Assembly (NCBI GenBank): GCA_963969495.1
Contig: OZ018333.1
Location: 15,469,239-15,533,238 of the forward strand
Direction of reading: 5' to 3'
Length of the DNA stretch: 64,000 bases
DNA from: Ceratothoa steindachneri
Taxonomy: Eukaryota > Arthropoda > Malacostraca > Isopoda > Cymothoidae
This document shows, piece by piece, positions 43,593 to 54,166 of the stretch. Every line of letters starts with the position of its first letter. Positions within the stretch are counted from its first letter, which is position 1. The position numbers and the translations under genes were made by a program. The notes beneath the pieces were generated by a model. That model worked only from the letters and a program-made list of their open reading frames with translations, did no database searches and was not told where the DNA came from.

Positions 43593-43611
43593 AACCTAAC
43601 CTAACCTAACC
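43593..43611. repeat. Short (CCTAA)n run, arthropod telomere pentamer
   Basis: AACCTAACCTAACCTAACC, nearly four units of the complement of TTAGG. Too short for a telomere; either a LINE 3' tail or an interstitial trace. Confidence 0.75.
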
Positions 43612-43705
43612 ACCTTCTAGAAATTTTTAGCAATAAATTTCTAAATAAAATTGTAAAATTAATGAAAATAAAATGATGTGGATGATTTGTAGACCCCTAC
43701 CACAA

Positions 43706-44248
43706 GTAGTTCTTTTGGTCGCAATTATTCACTTAATTAATCAATTAAATCCCAATTAATCAAATATTCTACATGATTTTACATAGGAATATATCTTTAT
43801 TTAGGAAATGACTGAAGATATTTTAATGAAAGAAGAGATTAAGGAAGAAGATCTGGAAGATGAAAGTCCTCTTCCTGATCAAGAGGAAGAGAGACTCGAT
43901 TCCAAAGAGGAAAACTCTGTAAATGCCACTTCTGACCCAGTTGTACAAAACTGCCTTCAAGAAAAGGTAAATTTTCCCATTTTAATTTCTAGTACCAAGT
44001 TTAATAATAAATTTTGATGCAATGAACAGAAATGTGGGGTAAATTTTATGACACTTGCCAAGGACAATAATATAAAATGGTAAATTATATCATGTTATCT
44101 ATTTTCAACTTAGAGAAGAATAGTGTAAGAGTGTACCTTCATGGCCATTATAATCGGCGAAAAAACATCGTGCCAACTACTCTAGGGTTTTTTGACATAC
44201 GACTCAAAAAGTTATATATAAGGAAATTTACATTTCTTGACATGCAAG
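43706..44248 (+). repeat. Segmental duplication unit 2 (with exon 3b)
   Basis: Matches 21158-21606 plus 24416-24510 without the hAT insertion. Intronic flanks are conserved on both sides, so this is a DNA-level duplication and not a retrocopy. Its right side is cut by LINE X at about 44249. Confidence 0.88.
43805..43966 (+). CDS. Zinc-finger gene, exon 3b (duplicate acidic linker)
   Basis: TTTATTTAG precedes 43805 and CAAGAAAAG|GTAAAT ends at 43966; 162 nt, phase 0, no stop. It differs from exon 3a at about 13 of 162 bases, of which about five are silent. The KEEIKEEDLEDESPLPDQEE core is unchanged; changes are F-to-T, G-to-E (twice), A-to-V, C-to-S, E-to-D and E-to-Q. Open frame, equal length and intact splice borders in both copies favour function. 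It lies nearer exon 4 than 3a does. Whether 3a and 3b are alternative exons of one gene or parts of two paralogous genes cannot be decided here. Confidence 0.62.
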
Positions 44249-44884
44249 CCCATCATCAACTGTCCCCTAGTTTCATACTTGCATGCACAAAGAGTTTACA
44301 GGGGGTCAGTGTACCTGCCCCTTTTCCCCGACGGATGTCGGATGGCATTAGACGAAAAAAAGGAACCTCGAATGGGATCGTTGATGCCTTGGGAAAGATG
44401 ACCACTCAGAGGCCACCCTGAGATAGACATGATCCTTGAGGTGACCCACCTCCAGACATTAGGATTTTTCTTCTATGGGGTTAAATCCGAGCTCACTCAA
44501 TGCCAAGCAGAGAACCCCTTCCGCCCCTGTTCAAGCTGCTCCTCGCACGGCTCGGGTCCCCGAGGCCTCACAAGGACAGAAAAGATCTCCTCATTCCCCA
44601 CCCTCCTCTCCTGAAAAGAAAAGAAACTGTAAAACGAAAAAGACAAAGATCTCCTCTTCTCCCCGCCCCCCGGAACAACGGCGATAGACTGGTCTGCTTC
44701 GGTAAGCGACCAAGCCAAGATCGGCACGTCTGCCCCCGGTTCTCCAAGGGATGGGGAGTCCCTGACTAAGACCAAATGTACTAGTGCGCTGAACGGAGCC
44801 TCGATTACGTCTGGACACCTCAGTCAGAGGCTACGTGACGTTTTCGAGCCTGCTGGCTTCAAACGCCTTCTCGTTCTTCGCCCT
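44249..44884 (+). mobile_element. I-group LINE copy X, part 1 (ORF1, 5'-truncated)
   Basis: Begins in ORF1 sequence shared with copy A (CTGTCCCCTAGTTTCATACT) and runs to CGCCCT before the MITE. Decayed ORF1 with lysine-rich stretch near 44610-44650. Parts 2-4 of X lie at 45309-45983, 51728-51832 and 61249-62130. Confidence 0.7.
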
Positions 44885-44892
44885 ACTGAAAG

Positions 44893-45308
44893 CCAGGGTT
44901 AGCAAATCCAAAAGGCCGTATGGGGGGAGGGGGCCATTTTCAAGTGAAATTTGAAAAACCTTGGTTTTGGTTTTTTTTTTCAAGAAATCTATTATATTAT
45001 CATTATTTTATTCAAAATGCATATTTATGTTTATAATTTCAGCAAATATATATCAAAGTAAGATTATTTCTCTGATACTGACTCATAATTCAGCTCACCT
45101 ACAGGTTATGGCTATCAAGTGTACTCACAATTCTCGATAAGTGATCTGTTCTTACCTTAATATAATTATTAAACTAATTAATTATTAATATTATATAAAA
45201 ATAGAGATAGCATTCTTTTTCTATATTATTCTAATGTTTGTAGTTTGTTTTTGGAAAAATCCCAGATTTGGGGGAGGCTTTTCCCCAATTATTTTTTTTG
45301 CCAACCCA
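44893..45308. mobile_element. hAT-type MITE, copy 2 (416 bp), in LINE X
   Basis: Ends CCAGGGTTAGCAAA and TTTGCCAACCCA are inverted. Direct flanks ACTGAAAG (44885-44892) and ACTGATAG (45309-45316) are an 8-bp duplication of ORF1 sequence with one mismatch. Opposite in orientation to copy 1 at 15251-15715. Confidence 0.88.
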
Positions 45309-45983
45309 ACTGATAGCATGTTGATTAAGGGCAACATGTTCCATCAAAGAAGAGCACTAGTTGCCTGATTTTTGGAGAGCCGAAGGTGACTCATTTCTCT
45401 TCTCGGACGGGAGCCTTCTGACGAATGCGTCGGATCTCTCCGAGGCGACCAAGATTAGTGCTCTTCGGACACTTGATGGCATGCTGGTAAGAGTGACCTC
45501 CGCACTCTACAATGAAATTCGTTGAATTAATGGTTTATATGATGTAACTGGTGGTCTACTCCATAGATGACATCACCTTAAAGCTGGCCGACCATGGAGC
45601 GATCAAGGTCGTACATGTGATAAGAAAATAGGGAGGCGCCTCGAGACCCACCCCTACATTCTTCATCACGTTCGACTGTTACAAGCTTCCTGAGTCGGTG
45701 CGTATGGGTTGGTATCGCTACCGCTTCAAAGCATTTGTTCCACTACCGCAGAGGTGCTACTACCGCCACCGCTTTAGCCATACTAATCGCTGGTGTAGAC
45801 GCGTAAAGTCAGGGTTACTCGAAGTCTGTGTAAGTTGCTTCAAGGCCGCACACGATAAGTTGAAATTGTGTCTGGCGAAGTGTGTCAATTGCGGAGGGCC
45901 GCACTCCTCTTCTTCGAAGCAATGTGTTGCGTATCTCCTTGAGAAGGAAATCCTGGCTGTTCATGCCTAGGATTGTCCCTCAT
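45309..45983 (+). mobile_element. I-group LINE copy X, part 2 (ORF1 with knuckles)
   Basis: ORF1 continues across the MITE (GATAGCATGTTGATTAAGGG). The knuckle region is at 45740-45940: CYYRHRFSHTNRWC (second Cys lost), CVSCFKAAHDKLKLC, CVNCGGPHSSSSKQC. It breaks off at a TAG (45969) and GATTGTCCCTCAT, where copy E begins. Confidence 0.75.
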
Positions 45984-46013
45984 ATTGCATCCCGCAAGAA
46001 AAAGAGGGTCACC

Positions 46014-48408
46014 ATGCCCAATGATGAAAAAATCAACAATATTCACTCAATTTCCTCTTGTTCATCGACGGAGCCGCCCTCGAGCAGCTCCACAGAAAAA
46101 AAATGGAGCCTCCCCCTTCCCCTGTGCTTGCGCAGGGGACCCTCCAAATTTCTCTAACCGGAGAGGAGGCTTACTCCTCTCCTTCACCTACAGGTGTAGG
46201 GGACTCCCCGTCACCCCCTTCTCTGGACGTGCTTTGGGGCACCTCCCTGTTACCAGCTGCAGTCCCCACTTTTCTTTCCAAGGAGACTGCCAAGAAAGCC
46301 AGCAGGCAACCCATAGCCGACCGCTCCCCATTGAAGTGGCTCGGTAGGGCAAACCTCCTTAGGGAGGAGAGAAAAGCCAGGCCGCTTCGGTCTCTTCCCT
46401 CAAAAGACCTGCTGGCAAGAATACTGAACCTTGCCGGGGTCAAGGACTGTGCCTTCCCAGACATGACTAGTGACGCTGCCAACGGGACTTGTGATGTCCT
46501 GGGAGGGGATGGCCAACTGAAGGCCCCTCCTGAGATAGATATGGTCCTTGAGGCAACCCAGCCTCAGACGGTAGGGCCTTCCATGGGAACGAATCCCGGC
46601 TCGGCGCCAAGCACCGAACCCTAATAAGCCCCTATGCAAGGTCCTCCTCAAACGGCTAGGGTTTCCGAGGCAGTACAAGGAGGGGAGGGATCTCCTTCGA
46701 CCGGTGCTACTGGCCTGGGGGCTCATACCGGCGGAGGGGAGAAGCGGGTTCATTCCCCGCCCTCCTCTCCTAAAAAGAAAAAAAATAGGAAAAAGACTAA
46801 GAAGACTTGGGGCTCCTCTCCATCCGCGGGGGTTGCGGAGACGGGTGGGTCTGCTGTCACTTCGGTAAGTGAAGAAGCCAAGATCAGCACATCCGGCTCC
46901 TCTGCCTCCCCCCCCGGGTGCGGAGACCCTGACTATGACTTAGACCCAAAGTGCGCAGGGCGGAGCCTCGATAACATCGGGGCCCCTCATTTAGAGGTTA
47001 CCTGGCGTTTTCGGGCCCGCTGGCTTTAAACGCTTCCTCGTTATTCGCTCCACTAATGGCACCATGTTGTCCAAGGGCAACATGATCCATTAGAGGAGAG
47101 GATTAGCTAGTGCAATTGGTAGAGAGCTGAAGGTGACCCGTTTCTCGGACGGGAGCCTTCTGGCGAATGCGGCGAATCCCGCCGAGGCGGCCAAGATAAG
47201 TGCTCTTCGGACACTTCATGGCACCCCGGTGAGTGTGACGCCGCCCTCTACCATGAACTTTGTGAAAGGAGTAGTTTATGCGAGGGAACTCGTTGACTAC
47301 TCCATTGAGGACATCACCCTAGAGCTGGCCGACCATGAAGCGGTAAAGGTCGAACGTGTGATGAGAAAACAGGGAGGGGCCTCGAGACCCACCCCTACAC
47401 TCTTCGTTACGTTCGACTGTGACAAGCTCCCTGAGTCGGTGCGTGCCGGTTGGTACCGCTACCGCGTGAAGGCATTTGTGCCACTGCCGTGGCGGTGCTA
47501 TTACTGTCACCGCTTCGGCCATACGAATCGCTCATGTAGACGTGCAAAGTTGTGGTCACCAGAAGTCTGTGTAAATTGCTCCAAGGTCGCACACGATAAG
47601 TCCAAATCGTGTGTGGCCAAGTGTGTCAATTGCGGAGAGCCGCACCCTGCTTCTTCGAAGCAATGTGGTGCATATCTCCTGGAGAAAGAAATCCTGGCCG
47701 GTCAGGCCCAAGATAGACTCTCATTCCGCGAGGCTAAGGACTTGGTCCTGGCGCGCCCGGCTCTGCCTGGGACGTCATATGCCTCAATAGTTAGAAAGGT
47801 ACCATCTGCTCCTGGCCCATCCAGGCCAACGTGCACGGTTGTTTCCGCGACAATTCGGAGCCCTTCTGCGGGCTCTACCCAACCTGGGCGCTCCCCTGGT
47901 AAATCTGGCGGCAAAAAGGGTTCATATCCAGCCCCGGCTAAAATCAGGGCTCTCCCCCGTTTTCCCCAGCGTGACTGTTTCCCGTAAGGCGAAACGGCCA
48001 CGCGCCTCCACCGAGTCGTTAGACTCACAGGAGGCAACACCCCTGAAGATGGTCGCTAGGCCATCTTCAGGGGTTCCTAAAGCTGTCCCCGGAAGGAGGA
48101 CAGCAACAAAGGAGCTTCGGCTTCTTCGCCCACGCCCAAAGGTGGAGCGAGTGGCTCGGAGACGGTGGTTCCTCGAAAAGAGGGCCCCCCGCCTCCCAAG
48201 CCGCAACGCCCGCCTAAGGTTTCGAGGCGGAGGGAGGAAAGGACTCGCATGGCGAGCCCAACCTTCCCCAATAAGTCCTCGAAGGCGACAGCGCCTTAAG
48301 CGCTTTCTCCGGCCAACAACGCTGGGGCTTCTGCCTCCGGGAAGCGTACGGCCATTCCCGTGAGGGTCTTCAATTCGAGGAGGGCCCCCGCGTCTCCGAG
48401 CTAGGCCT
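46014..48408 (+). pseudogene. Copy E ORF1 (gag-like), frameshifted
   Basis: ATG at 46014 (MPNDEKINNIHS). Frame changes near 46080 lead into the open piece VLAQGTLQISLTGEEAYSS (46058-46624, TAA at 46622). The central conserved part with TRFSDGSLLANAANPAEAAK and the knuckles CYYCHRFGHTNRSC, CVNCSKVAHDKSKSC and CVNCGEPHPASSKQC is intact in 47133-47987. A shift near 47960 ends it early (FPQRDCFP). The tail continues in another frame to about 48408. Confidence 0.82.
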
Positions 48409-51400
48409 GGAGGGCATATTCCTTCAATGGAATTGCCGTGGACTCCGGGCCAACTGGTAGGAGCTGCGGAGGCTCGTCTCGTCCCATTCCCCGTTAGCTA
48501 TCTTTTTGCAGGAGACCATGCTAGGCGCGTGCCCCCTGCCTGCCCTCCCGGGGTATAAGGGTCTTGCGACCCCACCACCGCGGGATGGCCGGGCTGGGGG
48601 ATGCGCGGTTTACACCCGGCATGATGTCTCCGTTCTTTCTTTCTCTTTAGATACCTCCTTTCAGGCAGTGGCTGTGCAGCTGCACCTGGATAGGAGGTAT
48701 ACTATCATTTCTGCGTACATTCCACCGTCAGCTGACTTCGACGCGGGGGACTTCCGCCGCGTCGTGGCACGGTTGCCGAGGCCCTTTCTCTTGCTTGGAG
48801 ATCTGAACGGCAGGCATCCTCTCTGGGGTGGAGAGATTACTCAATAAATCGCAGGGGAGAGGTCCTTGCCGATCTGATCGAAGAGCTTGAGATAGATGTC
48901 CTAAACGTGGATGAGTTCACGCATCACTGTCCGAGAACCGCTTCATTTTCCTGCCTTGATCTATCTTTGTGCTCTTCGGATGCACAGCCTGATTTTGATT
49001 GGGGGGTGGTAGATGACATCCATGGTAGTAATCACTTTCCCATTCAAATATCATTTTTAGGGCAACTGCCGCCTGAGATTCCACCTCGTTGGTGCTTGGT
49101 GTGGTGGCCTTCATTTCAGGAAATGACTGAATTCTCTATCTCAGTCGAGGAGTTTAGGTCGGTAGATGAGGCCGTTGAGTTCTAATCCGGCAACCTCATC
49201 GCCGCGAGCCTGACTACTATTCCCAGAACGTCTGGCCGTTTTGCACGCCGACCACTCCCGTTGTGGTCGGCCGAGTGCGAGACGGCCCTCAAACAGAAGC
49301 ATTACGCCTACATGTGCTATAAGCGCTGCCCGAACGATTTCACTTTCGCTGAATTTTCGCTGGCTAGGTCTAGGTTCCGGTATATTTCGAAGCACGCCCG
49401 CCGCTCTTCTTGGCGGGCATACGTGTCTTCACTTAATGGGAAGACCCCTTTAGCAGAGGTGTGGAAGCGAGTCAAAAGGATTCGGGGCAAGTTCTCGCAG
49501 GACCCCCCTCCCGTTCTTGAGAGAATGGGACCGCAATCTCGGACCCCGCGTCCGTGGCGGATTTCTTAGCGACCGCTTTTTCCGCATTATCTAGCCGTGA
49601 TGCTGCTCCGCCAGCATTCAATGCACGTCGTGATGTCGCGGAAGGCTTTCGGCTGGACTTTACCTCCAGAGCTGGAGAACCCTTCAACGACAAGGTTACT
49701 GTGAGTGAGTTACGCTCCGCTCTCGCTTCGTGCGCGGACACCGCCTATGGTCTGGACGATGTCCCGTACGCCATGCTTCGACACCTGGGTGAGCGAGGCA
49801 TGGCCTTTCTGTTAGATTTGTTCAACAGGATCTGGGTGGAGGGTCTTCTCCCAGACTCCTGGCGAATCCCTACTGTGCTCCCCTTTCGCAAACCGGGGAG
49901 AGATCACTCTACTCCGACCGGTTTCCGCCCAATCTCTCTAACCTCTTGCATGTGCAAGTTGATGGAGAAATTGGTAACTGTTAGATTAGCCTTTTTCTTG
50001 GACAGCGGAGGCCATCTTTTTTCTGCACAGTGCGGCTGCCGCAAGTTCCACTCCACGTCGGATGCTCTGCTCCGACTGGAAAATGCCGTCTGCGAGGCTT
50101 TCCTTCGTATACAGCACTACGCCACGGTGTTTTTTGATCTGGAGAAGGCCTATGATACCGCATGGCGATACGGTATCATGGAGACTCTCCACACGATGGG
50201 GGCGAGGGAACGCCTCCTAATGTTTATATCTGAATTTTTTCGAGATCGTCGATTCCGCGTACGGGTGGGGGGAGCCCTCTCCGGCCCAAAGGAGCAGGAA
50301 GAGGTTGTCCCGCAGGTAAGTGTTCTCAGTGTCACATTCTTTGCCCTGAGCATCAACGGCATCACCTCGGTGCTGCCGGAAGATGTTCTCGCTACGCTCT
50401 ACGTGGACGACCTTTCGATCTCTTTTGGCGCGGCCCAGATGCCAACTCTGGAGCGTCTACTCCAACGGGCATTAAATCGCGTCTCTCGCTATGCCGAAGC
50501 GCACAGGTTTCGGTTTTCTTTGGCCAAGACTAAGGTGGTGCACTTCTGGCGCTATCCACGGCTTCACCCCAACCCAGATTTGTTTCTTAATGGAGTGTGC
50601 TTGGATGTGGTGGAATCGCACCGTTTCCTCGGTCTTGTATTCGACCAACGCCTCACCTGGGAGGCTCATATTCGCAGCCTTAGGGTCTCTTGTACCTGCC
50701 CCATGAAAATTCTCCGTTGCGTGACGTTCAGCGCTTGGGGCGCTGATAGGGCTACTGCCTTACTTTTTTATCGATCCTTTGTTTGCTCGAAGCTCGACTA
50801 CGTATGCGAGTTTTATGCATCCGCAGCCGAGCGTTTATTGCGAAAGGTGGGTTCGATCCACCACACCGGCCTTCGCCTGGCGACCGGTTCCTTCCGCACT
50901 TCCCCCATTAAGAGCCTGTTGGTCGATGCTGAGGAAATGCCACTCGCTCTGCGCCGCGTGCAGTGCATCACTCGCCTGTACGCGTGAGCCCGGCGCCTCC
51001 CTCATTCGCCAACAGCTCTCACTGCATCCGCAGCTGATCTCGATGGTGCTTATGCCGCCGAGAGACGCCAGTCATACCCTAAGCCCTTTGGGTTTAGAGC
51101 CATTAAACTCCTTCGAGAGCTAGATATAGCTTTCGGGCTGGTGGCGCCACTGTTTCTGCCCAGGACGCCACCCTGGAGGGTACCACATTTGGCTATTTGT
51201 CGCCACGCCTCTGCTCCCAAAGCTTGTACTGCGCCGGGAGTATTGCGTTCAACCTTTTTGGAGCACACATCGTGTCACGCTGGTACCGTGCCAGTGTATA
51301 CGGATGGCTCCAAGTCCCAAGAGGGGGTCGGCTTCCACGCCGTATCCCCTCTGTTTGAAGTCAGCGGGGCTCTACCAGGCGCTGCGTCTGTCTTCACGGC

Positions 51401-51645
51401 CGAGCTGGTGGCAATACACCACTCGGTACGGGAGATTACGCGACGTGCCCGGTTCGGAGACCGGATTGTGATCTATAGCGACTCACAAAGCGCCCTGAGT
51501 GCTCTCGGGGCATTGGAATCTCTTCATCCCCTGCTTCGTGGTATCCGTGATGCCACGGTTATGGCGAGCCGGGCAGATGTCGAGATTATCTTCTGCTGGG
51601 TTCCTGGACATGTAGGAATTGCGGGGAATGAGCGCGCATTAGGGT
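48409..51645 (+). pseudogene. Copy E ORF2: endonuclease, RT, truncated RNase H
   Basis: Endonuclease CRGLRANW (about 48430), LGDLNGRHPLWG (ends with a shift at 48830), ASFSCLDLSLCSSD, and NHFPIQISF. The RT is the longest unbroken part (49554-50987): DDVPYAMLRHL, FRPISLTSC, CGCRKFHSTSDALLRLE, FFDLEKAYDTAW, a VPQVSVLS block in which the usual G of PQGS is V, and TLYVDDLSI with YVDD codons at 50400-50411. TGA at 50985 interrupts before the RNase H (YTDGSKSQEG, FTAELVAIHHSV, YSDSQSALSALG, WVPGHVGIAGNERA), which is cut by the chimeric 3' end. Confidence 0.83.
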
Positions 51646-51727
51646 CTCTTGTACCCGCGCCATAGATATTCTCCTTTGCGTGTATGCCCAAGTGGGCAGT
51701 CGCCAGATGAGCTCTTAAAAAAAAAAA

Positions 51728-51832
51728 TGTCCACCCTCCGGAATATAAAGGTTTCGCGATTGCGCCCCCACGGGATGGAGGCTGGGAAGGAGGATGCTCC
51801 ATTTACACACGGCATAATGTCTCCGTTCCCTT
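51728..51832 (+). mobile_element. I-group LINE copy X, part 3 (endonuclease piece)
   Basis: About 105 bp of ORF2 endonuclease (CCCTCCGGAATATAAAGGTT, GATGGAGGCTGGGAAGGAGG), ending CCGTTCCCTT, where copy F is inserted. The RNA-level jump from ORF1 (part 2) to this place implies X itself had an internal deletion. Confidence 0.7.
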
Positions 51833-52444
51833 GGGCCGTAAGGGGCGCGGCGATTTGCCTTCCTGGCCGCCGTGCTGACGGGACTCAGCGCTTCCCCGTT
51901 CACAGCTTAGCCTCCTCTCCTTCTTTCAGACACCCTGTATTTCGCCCCTACTTCCTCACTTCCCCTACAACCTCTCGAACAACTTTCTCTGGTCATCATC
52001 TAATTTCTCAGGGTAGATGCCTACCTTCTACTCAACCAACTATACTGGAGGGGTTGAGGGGGGAAGGGACAATGATCCCTCACCCCTGAGCTCCTGTTTG
52101 GGATGGTGGGTTTTTAAATAACCTGCTTTATCCCTACCCACGTCTTCCTCACCTCCTCTTCCGTTCTATTTTCAAACACTATACATTTTACTCCGTGTCC
52201 AAGGTGGAGCTGCCATGCTGAGGGACTGCCAGGCCACAAGGTAGGAGGGGTGGCCTTGAATGGCGGCACCTGGTTCTTCCAGCCCCGTATGCACCCCTTG
52301 CAGGGCGGGCTACTGCGAGGGGTGATGAGCGATTGCTTCCCGAAAAAAAATAGGGTCATCATGCCTAATGATGATACCAAGAAAAATCTCTCCTCAATTT
52401 TCCCTTTTCCATCGTCGGAGCCGCCCTCGGGCTGCTCCACAGAA

Positions 52445-53277
52445 TTATTATTATTTTTTTTTTTAAGAGCTCATCTGGCGACTGCCTACTTGGGCATTAG
52501 TCGCCCTATTAAAACTGGCCTAGTTCTAGGCTACTTCAAAATAAAATTAAAGAAACGAAAAAAAACACCTCAAATGGGGGAAAGAGAGCAAGCTCCTGCG
52601 TCGGGGGAGGTCTCCCCGGCGTAGGAGCGTGCAACCTAAAGAAAAAAACAAACAAACCCTGCTTAAATAATAGGGAGAAGGCCGGCCTCCCCCCAAAAGT
52701 CAACAAGTCCACCAGTCCATGTGCACGCACTCATCCCGAATACAAGGAACAGGCGGTAGCGCCCCCTCCCATCCCGGTAGCGGGACAGGTGTCGTGCGCG
52801 AAGATCACCCAGACTGGGACATTCGACAAGAATGTGCCGAACAGTCTGGGGGACGTCGCAGTCATTGCAATAGGGCGCAGGCGAGCGCTCCATCAAATAG
52901 CGATGCGTCACACGAGTGTGCCCGATTCGGAGACGACAGAAAGTAACCTGAAGCCGCCGCGGCATTGGGGGATAGGTCCATGGGAACAGTCGCGGCGCAA
53001 TGGCACGCAACTTTAAGTTCCCTTCGACCGTCTCCCATCTTCTTTGCCAAGCAGTCCGAAGAGCTGCCCGTATTCCTGCCATGTAGTCGGTGTGAGGAAG
53101 AGCGAAACGCTGGTCCGGTCGCAGAGTCCTCGCGGTCTCTTTGGCGCCCTCATCGGCGCGCTCATTCTCCGCAATTCCTACATGTCCAGGAACCCAGCAG
53201 AAGATAATCTCGACATCTGCCCGGCTCGCCAAAACCGTGGCGTCACGGATATCGCGAACCAGGGGATGCGGAGATTC
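52445..53277 (-). mobile_element. Antisense, 5'-truncated I-group LINE copy within F
   Basis: 833 bp of the same family in reverse, flanked by the perfect 10-bp repeat CTCCACAGAA (52435-52444 and 53278-53287). The poly(A) tail appears as a T-rich run at 52445-52465. The 3' UTR palindromes (GGCCTAGTTCTAGGC) and the C-terminal half of RNase H follow. A textbook target-primed insertion. Confidence 0.93.
52663..53277 (-). pseudogene. RNase H and C-terminal region of the antisense copy
   Basis: An uninterrupted frame of about 205 codons from ESPHPLVRDIRDATV to the stop at 52663. It has the last part of RNase H (EIIFCWVPGHVGIAENERADEGAK, final Asp present), the RLFPWTYPPMPRRLQ and CRLRIGHTRVTHRYLMERS segments, and the zinc cluster YCNDCDVPQTVRHILVECPS. 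The N-terminal half of RNase H and all of the RT are missing through 5' truncation, so it cannot act. Its intact frame suggests a recent insertion. Confidence 0.85.
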
Positions 53278-53635
53278 CTCCACAGAAAAAAATGAAGCCC
53301 CCCCATCCCTTCCTGTGCTCTCGCAGGGATCCTTCCAAATCTCTAACCGGAGAGTAAGCTTATTCCTCTCCTTCGCCTATGGGTGTAGGGCACTCCCCCT
53401 TGTCTGGAGGTGCTTTCGGGCACGTCTTCCTTCCCAGCAACAGTCCCCCCTTACTTTCCATGGGAACTGCCAAGAAAGCCAGCAGGCAGCCCAGCCTCAG
53501 ACGGTAGGGTCTTCCATGGGAGGGAATCCGGGCACGGCGCCAAGCACCGAACCCGAGTCCGCCCCTATACAAGGTCCTCCTCAAACGGTTATGGTTTCCA
53601 AGGCAGTACAATTCATGGAGGGATCTCCTCCGATC

Positions 53636-54166
53636 CCCCGTAAGGGGCGCGGCGATTTGCCATCCTGGCCGCCATGCTGACGGAATCCAGCGCTCCGTCC
53701 GGCCCCAGCTTAGCCTCTCTTCCTTCCTTCAGATAGCCCGATTTCTCCCCTACCTCGTCGCTTTTCATACAACCTCTCCCACAACTTTCTCTGGTCAGCC
53801 TCTAATTTCACAGGGTAGAATGCTGACCTTCTTCTCAAGCCAACCACCCCGGATGGGGGCTGAGGGGGGAGGGGACATTGTTCCCTAACCCCTCAGCTCC
53901 GGTTCGGGATGGGGGTTTTTTAACAACCTGCTTCATCCCCACCCATACCTTCCTCACATCCCTTTTCCTCTCCTCTTCACATTCTATCTGTTTTACGCCG
54001 TGTCTAAGGTGGAGCCGCCATGCCGAAGGACTGCCAGGCCACCAGGCGGGAGGGGTGGTCCCAAATGGCGGCGCCTGGCTCTGCCGGGCCTGTAAGCACC
54101 TCTTGCAGTGCGGGCTACTGCAAGAGGTGGTGAGCGATTGCGTCCCGTAAAACAAAGAGGGTCACC
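53636..54166 (+). promoter_or_regulatory. 5' UTR of LINE G (internal promoter region expected)
   Basis: About 531 bp. The same block starts at the same base in copies A, B, F and, less clearly, H, so transcription probably begins at GGSCCGTAAGGGG. LINEs of this type need a promoter within the transcribed 5' region; no motif could be proven by eye. Confidence 0.6.

Larger units (their letters stand above)
45984..51727 (+). mobile_element. I-group LINE copy E (5'-truncated in 5' UTR)
   Basis: Starts about 30 bp before the ORF1 ATG (ATTGCATCCCGCAAGAAAAA), so most of the 5' UTR is missing. ORF1 and ORF2 are nearly complete but broken. At about 51637 the RNase H jumps to a 45-nt piece of RT thumb (GGGTCTCTTGTACCCGCGCC) and then to the 3' end (TATGCCCAAGTGGGCAGTCG) and poly(A). 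A target duplication (TGTCC at 45974-45978 and 51728-51732) is only tentative. Confidence 0.82.
51833..53635 (+). mobile_element. I-group LINE copy F, left part
   Basis: Full 5' end (GGGCCGTAAGGGGCGCGGCG) and 5' UTR to about 52360, ORF1 start (ATCATGCCTAATGATGATAC), then an antisense insertion at 52445-53277, then more ORF1. About 220 bp are deleted at about 53491 between two short CAGCC matches. It is cut by copy G at ATCTCCTCCGATC (53623-53635) and resumes at 60581. Flanks: CCGTTCCCTT (51823-51832) and CCGTTCCTT (61249-61257). Confidence 0.87.

Noticed and set aside
43593..43611. Interstitial telomere
   Set aside because: Fewer than four pentamers; compatible with a retroelement tail or chance.
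45970..51740. Target duplication of copy E (TGTCC on both sides)
   Set aside because: Only five bases match and the flanks differ afterward; treated as tentative.
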